Origin: Pseudorhodobacter sp.
Lineage (GTDB): Bacteria > Pseudomonadota > Alphaproteobacteria > Rhodobacterales > Rhodobacteraceae
DNA length: 42,817 bases
Assembly: GCA_029254215.1 (NCBI GenBank)
Contig: JAQWYA010000102.1
Location: 1-42,817, forward strand
Reading direction: 5' to 3'
Both the position numbers and the translations under genes were made by a program. Below are positions 33,289 through 40,976 of the stretch, in pieces. The notes below the pieces were generated by a model. The model was not told the origin of the DNA. It was given only the letters and a program-made list of their open reading frames with translations, and ran no database searches. Numbering within the stretch: position 1 is the stretch's first letter; each line of letters begins with the position of its first letter.

Positions 33289-33924
33289 ATGACAGCAAAA
33301 CTTTACTGCTTCGGCGAGAGTGGCAACGCCTATAAGGCAGCACTCGCCCTGACACTTGCGGATATGGAATGGGCGCCGGTTTTCGTCGATTTTTTCAATG
33401 GTGAAGCGCGTAGTCCGGAATTCCGCGCCATCAACGAGATGGGCGAAGTCCCGGTCCTCGTGGATGGGGAGCAGACGCTGACGCAATCCGGCGTCATTCT
33501 GGACTATATCAGTTCCAAGACCGGAAAGCTCGGCGGGCGCTCAGCGGCAGAACGGCGCGAGGTCTTGCGCTGGATGTTCTGGGACAATCACAAGCTGTCG
33601 GGCCAGGTCGGAACAACCCGGTTCCTGATGAATTTCCTCGCCCCCGATAAGCGTCCTGCAGAGGTGATCGCCTTTCAGCAATCCCGCCTGAAGGCTGCGT
33701 ATAAAGTTCTGGATGCGCATCTGGCGAAGGCTGATTGGCTTGTGGGCGATCAGACCACGATCGCCGATCTGTCATGCTGCGGTTATCTTTATTACCCCGA
33801 GCCTTTTGGATTTGAGCGGTCCGACTGGCCTGCGATTGACCGCTGGCTTGACCGCATCGCCGCCCTTCCCGGCTGGCAGCACCCCTATGACATGATGCCC
33901 GGCAATCCATCGGAGCGGAGTTGA
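33289..33924 (+). CDS. Glutathione S-transferase family protein
   Basis: A 211-residue GST of normal length. The N-terminal thioredoxin domain begins MTAKLYCFGESGNAYKAALALTLADMEWAPVFVDF; MGEVPVLVDGEQTLTQSGVILDYI includes the cis-Pro and the Glu/Gln-Ser glutathione contact. The helical domain contains LVGDQTTIADLSCCGYLYY, the family's folding motif. It lies within the acyl-CoA degradation cluster and may detoxify or act on a CoA-linked intermediate; that is a guess. The start is 18 bases beyond GGGAGA and the N-terminus fits well. It differs from the GST at 2923 in lacking the Cys-rich tail. Confidence 0.9.
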   Translation: MTAKLYCFGESGNAYKAALALTLADMEWAPVFVDFFNGEARSPEFRAINEMGEVPVLVDGEQTLTQSGVILDYISSKTGKLGGRSAAERREVLRWMFWDNHKLSGQVGTTRFLMNFLAPDKRPAEVIAFQQSRLKAAYKVLDAHLAKADWLVGDQTTIADLSCCGYLYYPEPFGFERSDWPAIDRWLDRIAALPGWQHPYDMMPGNPSERS

Positions 33925-33995
33925 CGCACAGGGCCACGGCCCTCCCCCCCTTTTCTGGCCCTTTCCGGCCAACCGATATGCATATGGAGACGACA

Positions 33996-35207
33996 ATGAC
34001 CGAAGCTTACATTTACGACGCCCTGCGCAGCCCTCGCGGCAAAGGTCGCCCCGACGGCGCGCTGCATGAGCTGACCTCCGTCGCGCTCTCTGCCAAAATT
34101 CTGAACGCCGTCAAAGCGCGCAACGGGCTTGAAGGTCATGCGGTAGAAGACGTGATCTGGGGCAATGTCACGCAGGTCGGTGAACAGGGGGGCTGCCTTG
34201 CCCGCTCTGCCGTACTCGCCTCGGATCTGGATGAGGCCATCCCCGGCCTTGCGATCAACCGCTTTTGCGCCAGCGGGATGGAGGCCGTCAACCTTGCCGC
34301 CAACCAGGTGCGCGGCGGGGCGGGCGACGGCTATATCGCGGGCGGCGTCGAAATGATGGGGCGGGTCGCGATGGGCAGTGACGGGGCGGCGATTGCCGTC
34401 GACCCGCATCTGGCCATGAAAAGCTATTTCGTGCCGCAGGGCATCTCGGCCGATATCATCGCCACTGAATACGGCTTTACCCGCGATGAGGCCGATGCTT
34501 TGGCCGTCGAAAGCCAGCGCCGCGCCGCGCAAGCCTGGGCCGAAGGGCGTTTCGCCAAATCGGTGATCGACATCACCGATCAGAACGGGCTCAGCATTCT
34601 GGACCGGGATGAATACATGCGCCCGCAAACGGATATGCAAAGCCTTGGCAGTCTGAAGCCTGCGTTCAAGGACATGGGCGAAACCATGCCGGGATTCGAC
34701 AAGATCGCGATGCTGAAATACCCGCATCTGGCGAAAATCAACCATATCCACCACGCTGGCAACTCCAGCGGTATTGTCGATGGCGGCGCCGCGGTTCTGA
34801 TCGGCAACAAGGAATTCGGCATCCGTCACGGCCTCAAGCCCCGCGCCCGCATCCGGGCCACGGCAAAGATCGGCACCGACCCGACGATCATGCTGACGGG
34901 CCCTGTGCCCGTGACGCACAAGATCCTTGCCGATCACGGCATGCAGATTTCCGACATCGACCTGTTCGAGGTGAATGAGGCTTTCGCCTCGGTCGTCTTG
35001 CGTTTCCAGCAGGCTTTCGGCGTGGACCCCGCCCTCGTGAACGTCAACGGCGGATCCATTGCAATGGGCCACCCCTTGGGCGCAACCGGGGCGATCATCA
35101 TCGGCACTTTGCTGGATGAGTTGGAGCGGGCAGACAAAGAAGTCGGCTTGGCCACGCTTTGCATTGCCTCCGGCATGGGTGCCGCCACAATCATCGAGCG
35201 GGTCTGA
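33996..35207 (+). CDS. Acetyl-CoA C-acyltransferase (thiolase)
   Basis: A 403-residue thiolase. The nucleophilic Cys is in NRFCASGMEAVNLAANQV near residue 90, the His in GGSIAMGHPLGATGA near residue 355, and the second catalytic Cys in TLCIASGMGAATIIERV near the C-terminus. With fadJ it would complete beta-oxidation, cleaving 3-ketoacyl-CoA; acetoacetyl-CoA synthesis is the alternative direction. The ATG at 33996 with GGAGA upstream gives the standard N-terminus (AYIYDALRSPRGKG); the ORF-track start overlaps the GST end. A hairpin with T-rich 3' side follows. Confidence 0.94.
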   Translation: MTEAYIYDALRSPRGKGRPDGALHELTSVALSAKILNAVKARNGLEGHAVEDVIWGNVTQVGEQGGCLARSAVLASDLDEAIPGLAINRFCASGMEAVNLAANQVRGGAGDGYIAGGVEMMGRVAMGSDGAAIAVDPHLAMKSYFVPQGISADIIATEYGFTRDEADALAVESQRRAAQAWAEGRFAKSVIDITDQNGLSILDRDEYMRPQTDMQSLGSLKPAFKDMGETMPGFDKIAMLKYPHLAKINHIHHAGNSSGIVDGGAAVLIGNKEFGIRHGLKPRARIRATAKIGTDPTIMLTGPVPVTHKILADHGMQISDIDLFEVNEAFASVVLRFQQAFGVDPALVNVNGGSIAMGHPLGATGAIIIGTLLDELERADKEVGLATLCIASGMGAATIIERV

Positions 35208-35255
35208 AAGATGTCGACCCGACCCGCACAACCCTTGTCCGATCAAGCAAACAAT

Positions 35256-35277
35256 CACGGCGCAGACCCACGCCGTG
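35256..35277 (+). terminator. Candidate terminator after the thiolase gene
   Basis: CACGGCG-CAGACCCA-CGCCGTG is a perfect 7-base stem 49 bases past the stop, followed within a few bases by CCTTTGTTTGG. The T-tract is interrupted, so termination may be partial. Confidence 0.45.
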
Positions 35278-35288
35278 TGCGCCTTTGT

Positions 35289-35317
35289 TTGGTCTCAGCG
35301 CAAAGTTGTGCTACCAT
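35289..35317 (+). promoter_or_regulatory. Candidate promoter before the unknown gene at 35386
   Basis: TTGGTC (35289-35294) and TACCAT (35312-35317) are 17 bases apart. Together with the preceding hairpin it suggests that the next genes have their own transcript start. Confidence 0.4.
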
Positions 35318-35385
35318 CCTTGAAGTTAACGATTTCGGATCGCGGCCAAACACCGGCACCGCATCTGTCTTTGAGGGGGTCGGAT

Positions 35386-35814
35386 TTGACAAATTCGGAT
35401 TTGCAGTTGTTCTTCACGCAACAATGCGACTTCCTCAACAAAGGTCTGCATCAGGAATTTGCGGATGGGTTCGGCTTTCCACTCCCGGTCCAACACGGCG
35501 AGGATCTGGAGGTTCACAGTACGGTCAACGCCTTCCTTGGCTGGCTGGGATCACAGGACAGCTGGCTCACTCTCGAAGAAGGTCAGTATTTTCAATATGC
35601 AGTAACCGCCGTGGATCCACCGCGAGAGGGTCGTTTTCGGGCTTATGTCACAGTGTCAGTGATGGGACCAAACGAACAGCGGCTGGGTCTGGCGAAGGCC
35701 ACCTATTACATGCGGCAAAAGCCCGGCGGGTTTGCAATCGAAATGGTCAACTGTCCGGGCGTCCAGATGACAGTCGCTGCCAAAAGGGAAGAGCCGCGAT
35801 ACCGGGTCAGTTGA
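35386..35814 (+). CDS. Hypothetical protein, TTG start
   Basis: A 142-residue protein I do not recognise. The proposed start is a TTG with GAGGGGGT seven bases upstream, giving LTNSDLQLFFTQQCDFLNKGLHQEF. The sequence has the look of a real soluble alpha+beta protein (EEGQYFQYAVTAVDPPREGRFRAYVTVSVM; RLGLAKATYYMRQKPGGFAIEMV). It might be a small NTF2-like or lipocalin-like barrel, but no motif proves it. The overlapping frame 35211-35855 is Arg/Ser/Gly-rich and rejected. Base composition is visibly less GC-rich than its neighbours. It sits between thiolase and the cupins. Confidence 0.65.
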   Translation: MTNSDLQLFFTQQCDFLNKGLHQEFADGFGFPLPVQHGEDLEVHSTVNAFLGWLGSQDSWLTLEEGQYFQYAVTAVDPPREGRFRAYVTVSVMGPNEQRLGLAKATYYMRQKPGGFAIEMVNCPGVQMTVAAKREEPRYRVS

Positions 35815-35847
35815 CGCCGCAGCCTTTCTTTCGCGGAAAGGCCAGCC

Positions 35848-36321
35848 ATGCCTAAGCTTGATCTGTCAAATCTGACGCCCCGAACCGGTTCAAACTATCC
35901 TGCCCCATTTGCGGCGATGATGGCCGGGCGGCAATCGTTGCGCCTTGGCGAGGCAGGCGGTCTGACGCAGTTTGGGGCAAATATCATCATTCTGGCACCC
36001 GGTGCCCTGTCTTCCTTGCGCCACTGGCACGAGAAGGAAGATGAATTTGTGATGATCCTGTCAGGCGCCTGCACGCTGGTACAGGATGCTGGTCCGGTCG
36101 TGATGCAAGCGGGCGATTGTGCGGCCTTTCCAGCCGGGCTGGCCGATGGGCATCATCTGCACAACCACACCGAGGCAGAGGCGCGTTTTCTGGTGATTGG
36201 CACCAAAGCCGCGTCCGAAGTGGCCCATTATTCCGACTTTGACCTCAAGGTCGTGGTCACCGGAAAATCCATGGATTTCCAGCACCGCGATGGCCGCCCC
36301 TACATCCCGGAGGTGCGATAA
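35848..36321 (+). CDS. Cupin domain protein, copy 1
   Basis: A 157-residue single-domain cupin. Motif 1 is PGALSSLRHWHEKEDEFVMILSG (HxH...E metal ligands) near residue 50; motif 2 is AGDCAAFPAGLADGHHLHNHT near residue 90. Both metal-binding halves appear intact. It shares GEAGGLTQFG and SxRHWHExEDE with the next gene, showing tandem duplication. The TAATG overlap joins them. Function is open: cupins include isomerases, dioxygenases and ligand-binding proteins. It lies inside the acyl-CoA degradation cluster, between an unknown gene and cupin copy 2. Confidence 0.88.
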   Translation: MPKLDLSNLTPRTGSNYPAPFAAMMAGRQSLRLGEAGGLTQFGANIIILAPGALSSLRHWHEKEDEFVMILSGACTLVQDAGPVVMQAGDCAAFPAGLADGHHLHNHTEAEARFLVIGTKAASEVAHYSDFDLKVVVTGKSMDFQHRDGRPYIPEVR

Positions 36322-36785
36322 TGCCCGTCATTCCCATGCCCAAACTCACGCAGGAGCTGCAGCCCATCCACCCGATCCTTGGGGCGGGCAATGGGCCTTA
36401 TTCTTATGCCATTCTGGGCGAAGCCGGGGGATTGACGCAGTTTGGCGTCCATATCGAGGTTTTACCGCCCGGTTCGCGATCTTCCTTCCGGCATTGGCAT
36501 GAGGCCGAGGATGAAATGATCCTGATGCTGGAGGGCGAGGTGATCCTGATCGAGGATACCGAAACCCTTTTGCGGGCAGGCGATGTGGCCACTTGGGCGA
36601 AGGCCGTGCCAATCGGCCATTGCCTTGAAAACCGGAGCACCGCCGACGCCCGCTATCTGACCGTCGGCACGCGCTTGCCGCAAGATATCATCCATTACCC
36701 CGATCACGATCTGATCGCCCACAAAGACAACACCTCTCGTCGCTACACCCATGCCGATGGACGCCCCCGCGCTTCCGATTGGTAA
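36321..36785 (+). CDS. Cupin domain protein, copy 2
   Basis: A 154-residue cupin paralogous to the preceding gene. Motif 1 is PPGSRSSFRHWHEAEDEMILMLEG. Motif 2 (AGDVATWAKAVPIGHCLENRS) keeps the His but lacks the usual Pro-x-Gly that copy 1 has (FPAGLADGHHLHN), so the metal site or pocket may differ. The start codon overlaps the previous stop by one base. The C-terminus ends HADGRPRASDW, similar to HRDGRPYIPEV in copy 1. The two may form a heteromer or have split roles. Confidence 0.88.
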   Translation: MPVIPMPKLTQELQPIHPILGAGNGPYSYAILGEAGGLTQFGVHIEVLPPGSRSSFRHWHEAEDEMILMLEGEVILIEDTETLLRAGDVATWAKAVPIGHCLENRSTADARYLTVGTRLPQDIIHYPDHDLIAHKDNTSRRYTHADGRPRASDW

Positions 36786-36795
36786 ATCAAACCGT

Positions 36796-36818
36796 TGCGG
36801 CCTGTTTTAAGGGCCGCA
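36796..36818 (+). other. Hairpin between the cupins and fadJ
   Basis: TGCGGCC pairs perfectly with GGCCGCA around a 9-base loop that holds TTTT. There is no T-run after it. It might attenuate or separate fadJ from the cupins. Confidence 0.35.
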
Positions 36819-36878
36819 GCCCCGCCCCCTCCGGCCCGAAAAGCCGCCTTGATGCTGAGCCTCTGAAAGGATCAAACC

Positions 36879-39080
36879 ATGACCGATTTCACCTATGCCG
36901 TTGACGCCGAGGGCGTTGCCACAATCACTTGGGACGTTGCCGAAAAGTCGATGAACGTGATGAACCAGCCCGGCTTTGAACTGCTGGACAGTCTGATCGA
37001 CAAAGGTCTGGCCAATGAAGGCGTGAAAGGGATCATCATCACCTCGGGCAAGAAAGATTTTGCGGGGGGGATGGATCTGAACGTCATCGCCCAGATGAAG
37101 GCGGCGGGCGGCGATAACCCGGCCAAATCGGTCTTTGAAGCGACGATGGCCATGCATGGCATTCTGCGCAAGATCGAACGGGCGGGGATGGACCCGAAGA
37201 CCCTCAAAGGCGGCAAGCCGATTGTGGCCGCCCTGCCGGGTACGGCGCTTGGGATCGGGTTCGAAATTCCGCTGGCCTGTCACCGGATCATCGCCGCCGA
37301 CAATCCCAAGGCCAAGATTGGCCTGCCGGAAATTATGGTCGGCATTTTCCCCGGTGCGGGCGGCACCACCCGGCTTGTGCGCAAGATGGGCGCGATGATG
37401 GCAGCCCCTTTCCTGCTGGAGGGCAAGCTTTCCGCCCCGAAGGCCGCGAAGGCCGCAGGTCTGATTGACGAGGTGGTCGCCCCCGAAGACCTGCTGACCC
37501 GCGCCAAGGAATGGGTGCTGGGTGCCAAGGATGCCGATCTGGTAAAGCCATGGGATGCTAAGGGCTACAAAATGCCCGGTGGCGCGCCCTATCACCCCGC
37601 CGGCTTCATGACCTTTGTCGGCGCAAGCGCCATGGTTCTGGGCAAGACGATGGGGGTCTATCCTGCCGCGAAGGCGCTGCTGGCCGCCGTCTATGAAGGC
37701 GCTTTGGTGCCCTTTGACACCGCGTTGAAGATCGAGGCCCGCTGGTTCACGAATGTGCTGATGAACCCCTCCTCCTCTGCGATGATCCGCAGCCTGTTCA
37801 TCAACAAGGAAGCGCTGGAAAAAGGGGCTGTGCGCCCTGCCCTGCCCGACCAGAAGGTAGCCAAAGTTGGCGTGATCGGTGCTGGCATGATGGGGGCAGG
37901 CATTGCCTATGTCTCGGCCAATGCCGGGATTGAGGTTGTGCTGGTCGACGCCAAGCAAGAGGCCGCCGACAAGGGCAAGGCCTATTCCGAAGGCCTGCTG
38001 GACAAAGGGATCGCCCGCAAGAAAGTCACCGCCGAAAAGAAGGCCGAGGTGTTAGGCCGGATCACCGCAACCACCGATTACGCGGCACTGGCGGGCTGTG
38101 ACCTGATTGTCGAGGCGGTGTTCGAGGATATGGCGATCAAGGCCGAAGTGACCGCGAAGGTCGAGGCGGTTGTCGGCCCCGATTGCATCTTCGCGACCAA
38201 CACCTCTACCCTGCCAATCTCTGATCTGGCGAAGGCCAGCGCGCGCCCTGATCAGTTCATCGGGATCCATTTCTTCAGCCCTGTCGACAAGATGCTGCTG
38301 GTGGAGATCATTCGCGGCAAAGCCACGGGCGACCGTGCCGTGGCAAAAGCGCTCGATTTCGTGCGTCAGATCCGCAAGACGCCGATTGTCGTCAATGATG
38401 CGCGGTTCTTCTACGCTAATCGCTGCATCATTCCCTATATCAATGAAGGTATCCGCATGGTTGCCGAAGGGGTGGAACCGGTGCTGGTCGAGAATGCCGC
38501 GAAGCTGGTGGGGATGCCGCTGGGTCCGCTGCAACTGGTCGATGAAACCTCGATCGATCTGGGCGTGAAGATTGCCAAGGCGACACGGCTTGCGATGGGC
38601 GATGCCTACCCGGATGGGGCGGTGGACGCGGTCTTGTTCGCCATGGCCGATCAGGGGCGGTTGGGCAAGAAATCCAACTCCGGCTTTTACAGCTATGATG
38701 ACGCGGGAAAGCGGCAGGGCCTTTGGGACGGTTTGGCCAGCGCCTATCCCGTCGCGGAGGACCAGCCCGAGCTGACCCTCGTGCAGCATCGCTTGCTGAT
38801 GGCGCAGGTGCTGGAGGCGGTGCGCGCGCTGGAAGAGGGCGTGTTGATGGATATTCGCGAAGGCGATGTCGGTGCTATTCTGGGCTGGGGCTTTGCGCCG
38901 TGGTCGGGCGGGCCTTTGTCCTGGCTCGATATGATCGGCGCGGCACGGGCGGTTGAGATCTGCGACGGTCTGAGCGCTGAATTCGGCGCGCGTTTTGCGG
39001 CCCCGGCGCTGCTGCGCGAGATGGCAGAGAAGGGCGAAAGCTTCTATGGCCGGTTCGCGCCAGTTCAAAAGGCGGCCTGA
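36879..39080 (+). CDS. fadJ: Fatty-acid oxidation multifunctional protein (enoyl-CoA hydratase / 3-hydroxyacyl-CoA dehydrogenase)
   Basis: A 733-residue FadB/FadJ-type enzyme for the hydration and NAD-dependent oxidation steps of beta-oxidation. The crotonase domain has KKDFAGGMDLNVI (oxyanion loop) and both catalytic glutamates, in GIGFEIPLACHRI and GLPEIMVGIFPGAGGTTRL. The dehydrogenase half starts VGVIGAGMMGAGIAYVSANAGIEVVLVD near residue 330, with the His in GIHFFSPVDKMLLVEII and the C-terminal dimer domains. It would pair with the thiolase encoded upstream. AAGGA precedes the ATG. A terminator-like hairpin follows the stop. Confidence 0.95.
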   Translation: MTDFTYAVDAEGVATITWDVAEKSMNVMNQPGFELLDSLIDKGLANEGVKGIIITSGKKDFAGGMDLNVIAQMKAAGGDNPAKSVFEATMAMHGILRKIERAGMDPKTLKGGKPIVAALPGTALGIGFEIPLACHRIIAADNPKAKIGLPEIMVGIFPGAGGTTRLVRKMGAMMAAPFLLEGKLSAPKAAKAAGLIDEVVAPEDLLTRAKEWVLGAKDADLVKPWDAKGYKMPGGAPYHPAGFMTFVGASAMVLGKTMGVYPAAKALLAAVYEGALVPFDTALKIEARWFTNVLMNPSSSAMIRSLFINKEALEKGAVRPALPDQKVAKVGVIGAGMMGAGIAYVSANAGIEVVLVDAKQEAADKGKAYSEGLLDKGIARKKVTAEKKAEVLGRITATTDYAALAGCDLIVEAVFEDMAIKAEVTAKVEAVVGPDCIFATNTSTLPISDLAKASARPDQFIGIHFFSPVDKMLLVEIIRGKATGDRAVAKALDFVRQIRKTPIVVNDARFFYANRCIIPYINEGIRMVAEGVEPVLVENAAKLVGMPLGPLQLVDETSIDLGVKIAKATRLAMGDAYPDGAVDAVLFAMADQGRLGKKSNSGFYSYDDAGKRQGLWDGLASAYPVAEDQPELTLVQHRLLMAQVLEAVRALEEGVLMDIREGDVGAILGWGFAPWSGGPLSWLDMIGAARAVEICDGLSAEFGARFAAPALLREMAEKGESFYGRFAPVQKAA

Positions 39081-39093
39081 CCGGACCAGATGC

Positions 39094-39119
39094 CCCGCCC
39101 TGACGGGTGAGGCGGGACT
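39094..39119 (+). terminator. Candidate terminator of the fadJ transcript
   Basis: CCCGCC and GGCGGG form a 6-base stem with an 11-base loop, then ACTTT. It lies 14 bases after the fadJ stop in the convergent gap before the sulfotransferase gene. Stem moderate, T-run short. Confidence 0.4.
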
Positions 39120-39185
39120 TTAGGAAAAGAGATCGGGGCGGTTCGCGTGGCGAGGCCGCCCTGTTTTCTGAAAAGAGGGCGGCGT

Positions 39186-39851
39186 TCAAGGGCAGGGCAG
39201 ATCGTCGAAGCGATAGCCAAAGCGGGTGATATCCTCGGCGCAAAGATCGGCCAGAAGGGCGGCATCTTCCGGGGTGTAGTAGCTGCGCCAATCCGCCTGC
39301 CGATCAGATCGGTTAACACGGGCAAGCGGCATCAAGGCAAAGCCCAGATGCGCCTCGAAGGGGGCGATATCTTCGGCCAGATGTTCCAGCCGCAGATAGG
39401 CGCGGCAATGCTCGGCCCCGGTGGCGTCACGCATATAGGAGGAGGCGGGCGCATGGGCGAGGCTGATCCGGGTCTGGGGATGGTGCAGAAAGCGGCTGAA
39501 ATTCAACGTCTTGGCCAGACCGACGGCGGGATGCGCGAAGCTCTGGTCCCGAAGCCAGTGGTAATAGCTGACGGCGCGGTCCCAAGGGTTGCGCACCAGT
39601 GTCAGGGTGAACAGGCTGGCAATTTCGGCAGGGGTGATCAGCCCGTCAATATCGGCGAGGGTGGAATGCTTCCAAAGCCGCCCGGCGACTTTCAAACCCT
39701 TGAGCCGATTGCGCCGCGCCCTTGCCTTGGGCGTGTCTCCGATCAGGATATCGTCCTTTTTGGCCCGCGCCTCTAGCGCCAGTGCCAAGGCGGTTCCCCC
39801 CGTCTTGGGGATATGGACAAAGAGATATCCGCGCCCCCGCGACAGGATCAT
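39186..39851 (-). CDS. Sulfotransferase family protein
   Basis: A 221-residue PAPS-dependent sulfotransferase of the sulfotransferase-2/chondroitin-type group. The 5'-phosphosulfate loop is FVHIPKTGGTALALALE near residue 12; the 3'-phosphate motif is TLVRNPWDRAVSYYHWL near residue 85. It would sulfate a glycan or other exported molecule; the acceptor is unknown. The ATG at 39851 gives MILSRGRGYLFVHIPKTGG, the usual N-terminal spacing. The longer ORF start would translate a 15-base tandem duplication lying upstream. It stands alone between convergent fadJ and the next minus-strand unit. Confidence 0.87.
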   Translation of the reverse strand: MILSRGRGYLFVHIPKTGGTALALALEARAKKDDILIGDTPKARARRNRLKGLKVAGRLWKHSTLADIDGLITPAEIASLFTLTLVRNPWDRAVSYYHWLRDQSFAHPAVGLAKTLNFSRFLHHPQTRISLAHAPASSYMRDATGAEHCRAYLRLEHLAEDIAPFEAHLGFALMPLARVNRSDRQADWRSYYTPEDAALLADLCAEDITRFGYRFDDLPCP

Positions 39852-39861
39852 GGCACAAGGT

Positions 39862-39891
39862 TGCCGGTCTTGGGGCTGCCGGTCTTGGGGC
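39862..39891. repeat. Exact 15-base tandem duplication
   Basis: TGCCGGTCTTGGGGC occurs twice with no spacer, 11 to 40 bases upstream of the sulfotransferase ATG. It is probably a recent slippage duplication in the leader or promoter. Confidence 0.8.
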
Positions 39892-39957
39892 CATCGAGGC
39901 CCCTCGACCGGCCTTGCCAGCGCGAGGGACTGACCGGGCACAGGAGCTTTGAGGCCG

Positions 39958-40012
39958 GCCCCTGACCAAGGGCCTTCGGCGAAGGTATTTGGACCAAGAA
40001 GAAGTCAGGGGC
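39958..40012. repeat. 9-base inverted repeat enclosing dispersed element copy 3
   Basis: GCCCCTGAC (39958-39966) and GTCAGGGGC (40004-40012) are perfect complements. Between them lie a small stem CCTTC-GGC-GAAGG and the element copy. On the minus strand this sits just after the 2-hydroxyacid dehydrogenase stop and may end its transcript. Confidence 0.6.
39983..40003 (+). repeat. Dispersed intergenic element, copy 3
   Basis: Matches AGGTATTT-N3-CCAARAAGAA (N3 = GGA, R = G). It differs from copy 1 in the three spacer positions only. It is 20 bases beyond the stop of the minus-strand dehydrogenase, in reverse orientation to that gene. Confidence 0.6.
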
Positions 40013-40022
40013 TACCATCAGA

Positions 40023-40976
40023 TCAGACCGGGTTGGGCAGGGGCGCGCCATCGAAATGCGCGACGAGATTGGCCACGGCCATAAGGCCCATGCTTTCGCG
40101 GACCTCCAGCGCTGCAGTGCCAAGATGCGGGAGAAGCGTCACATTCTCGAGCTGGCGGAGCGCGTCGGGCAGTTTTGGTTCCTGCTCGTAGACATCCAGC
40201 CCTGCGCCCGCGATCTTGCCCCCCTGCAAGGCCGCGATGAGCGCCGTTTCGTCCACCACATCGCCGCGCGCGATATTAATCAGGAAAGCATCGGGGGACA
40301 TGGCGGCCAAGGCCTCGGCGTTGATCAGGTGGCGCGTGGCGGGGCCGCCCGGCACTGCGAGCACCACGAATTCTGCGCCCAGAGCCTCGGAAAGCGGGAC
40401 TTGTTGCGCCGGCACACCCGGATCTGCAACCTCGGAGCGGTTGTAGAACCGGACCTGCATCCCGAAACCGTGATGCGCCCGGCGGGCAATCGCCTTGCCG
40501 ATCCGGCCCATGCCGATCACGCCGAGGGATTTGCCCGACATATGCGTTCCCAGCATCTGTGTCGGATGCCAGCCTTGCCAGCCGCCCGCCCGGACCAGAC
40601 GTTCACCTTCGCCCGCGCGCCGCGCCGTCATCAGCATGAGCATCAGTGCGATGTCGGCAGTCGCCTCGGTCACGGCGCCGGGGGTATTGGTCACAGCAAT
40701 GCCTGCGGCTTTGGCGGCGACTACATCAATATGGTTATACCCGACCCCGAAATTGGCCAGCATCTGGCAGCGCGGCGCATGGGCCTCGGCAAAAACCTGT
40801 GCCGTGAAGGGGTCGCCCAGCGTGGGCAGCACCGCGTCATAGCCATGCAGCGCGGCGATACATTCGGCCTGCGTCATCGGTGTGGTGTCTTCGCGAAGGG
40901 TCAGCGAAAAGCGCGTCATAGCCTGCGCTATGACCTTGTCCGGCAAGGGCCGGGTTATCAGAACTTGCGGTGTCAA
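40023..40976 (-). CDS. D-2-hydroxyacid dehydrogenase (glyoxylate/hydroxypyruvate reductase type)
   Basis: A 317-residue NAD(P)-dependent enzyme. The Rossmann motif is LGVIGMGRIGKAIARRAHHGFGMQVRFYNRSE near residue 150. The catalytic set is Arg in NIARGDVVDE, Glu in LDVYEQEPKLP and His in LLPHLGTAALEVR. N-terminal LANFGVGYNHIDV is typical of glycerate dehydrogenase/glyoxylate reductase. NRS after the beta strand hints at NADP(H). The start is a TTG inside the csaA stop (TTGA overlap), with GGGAGGA about ten bases upstream. Last gene of the ybjN-proC-csaA unit. Confidence 0.9.
   Translation of the reverse strand: MTPQVLITRPLPDKVIAQAMTRFSLTLREDTTPMTQAECIAALHGYDAVLPTLGDPFTAQVFAEAHAPRCQMLANFGVGYNHIDVVAAKAAGIAVTNTPGAVTEATADIALMLMLMTARRAGEGERLVRAGGWQGWHPTQMLGTHMSGKSLGVIGMGRIGKAIARRAHHGFGMQVRFYNRSEVADPGVPAQQVPLSEALGAEFVVLAVPGGPATRHLINAEALAAMSPDAFLINIARGDVVDETALIAALQGGKIAGAGLDVYEQEPKLPDALRQLENVTLLPHLGTAALEVRESMGLMAVANLVAHFDGAPLPNPV

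Noticed and set aside
33011-33292. 93-residue ORF overlapping the small gene and GST
   Set aside because: Covers the structured repeat region, has no ribosome binding site of note and a composition unlike a folded protein.
35211-35855. 214-residue ORF in the frame beside the unknown gene
   Set aside because: Arg/Ser/Gly-rich shadow; the other frame has balanced composition and a good ribosome binding site.
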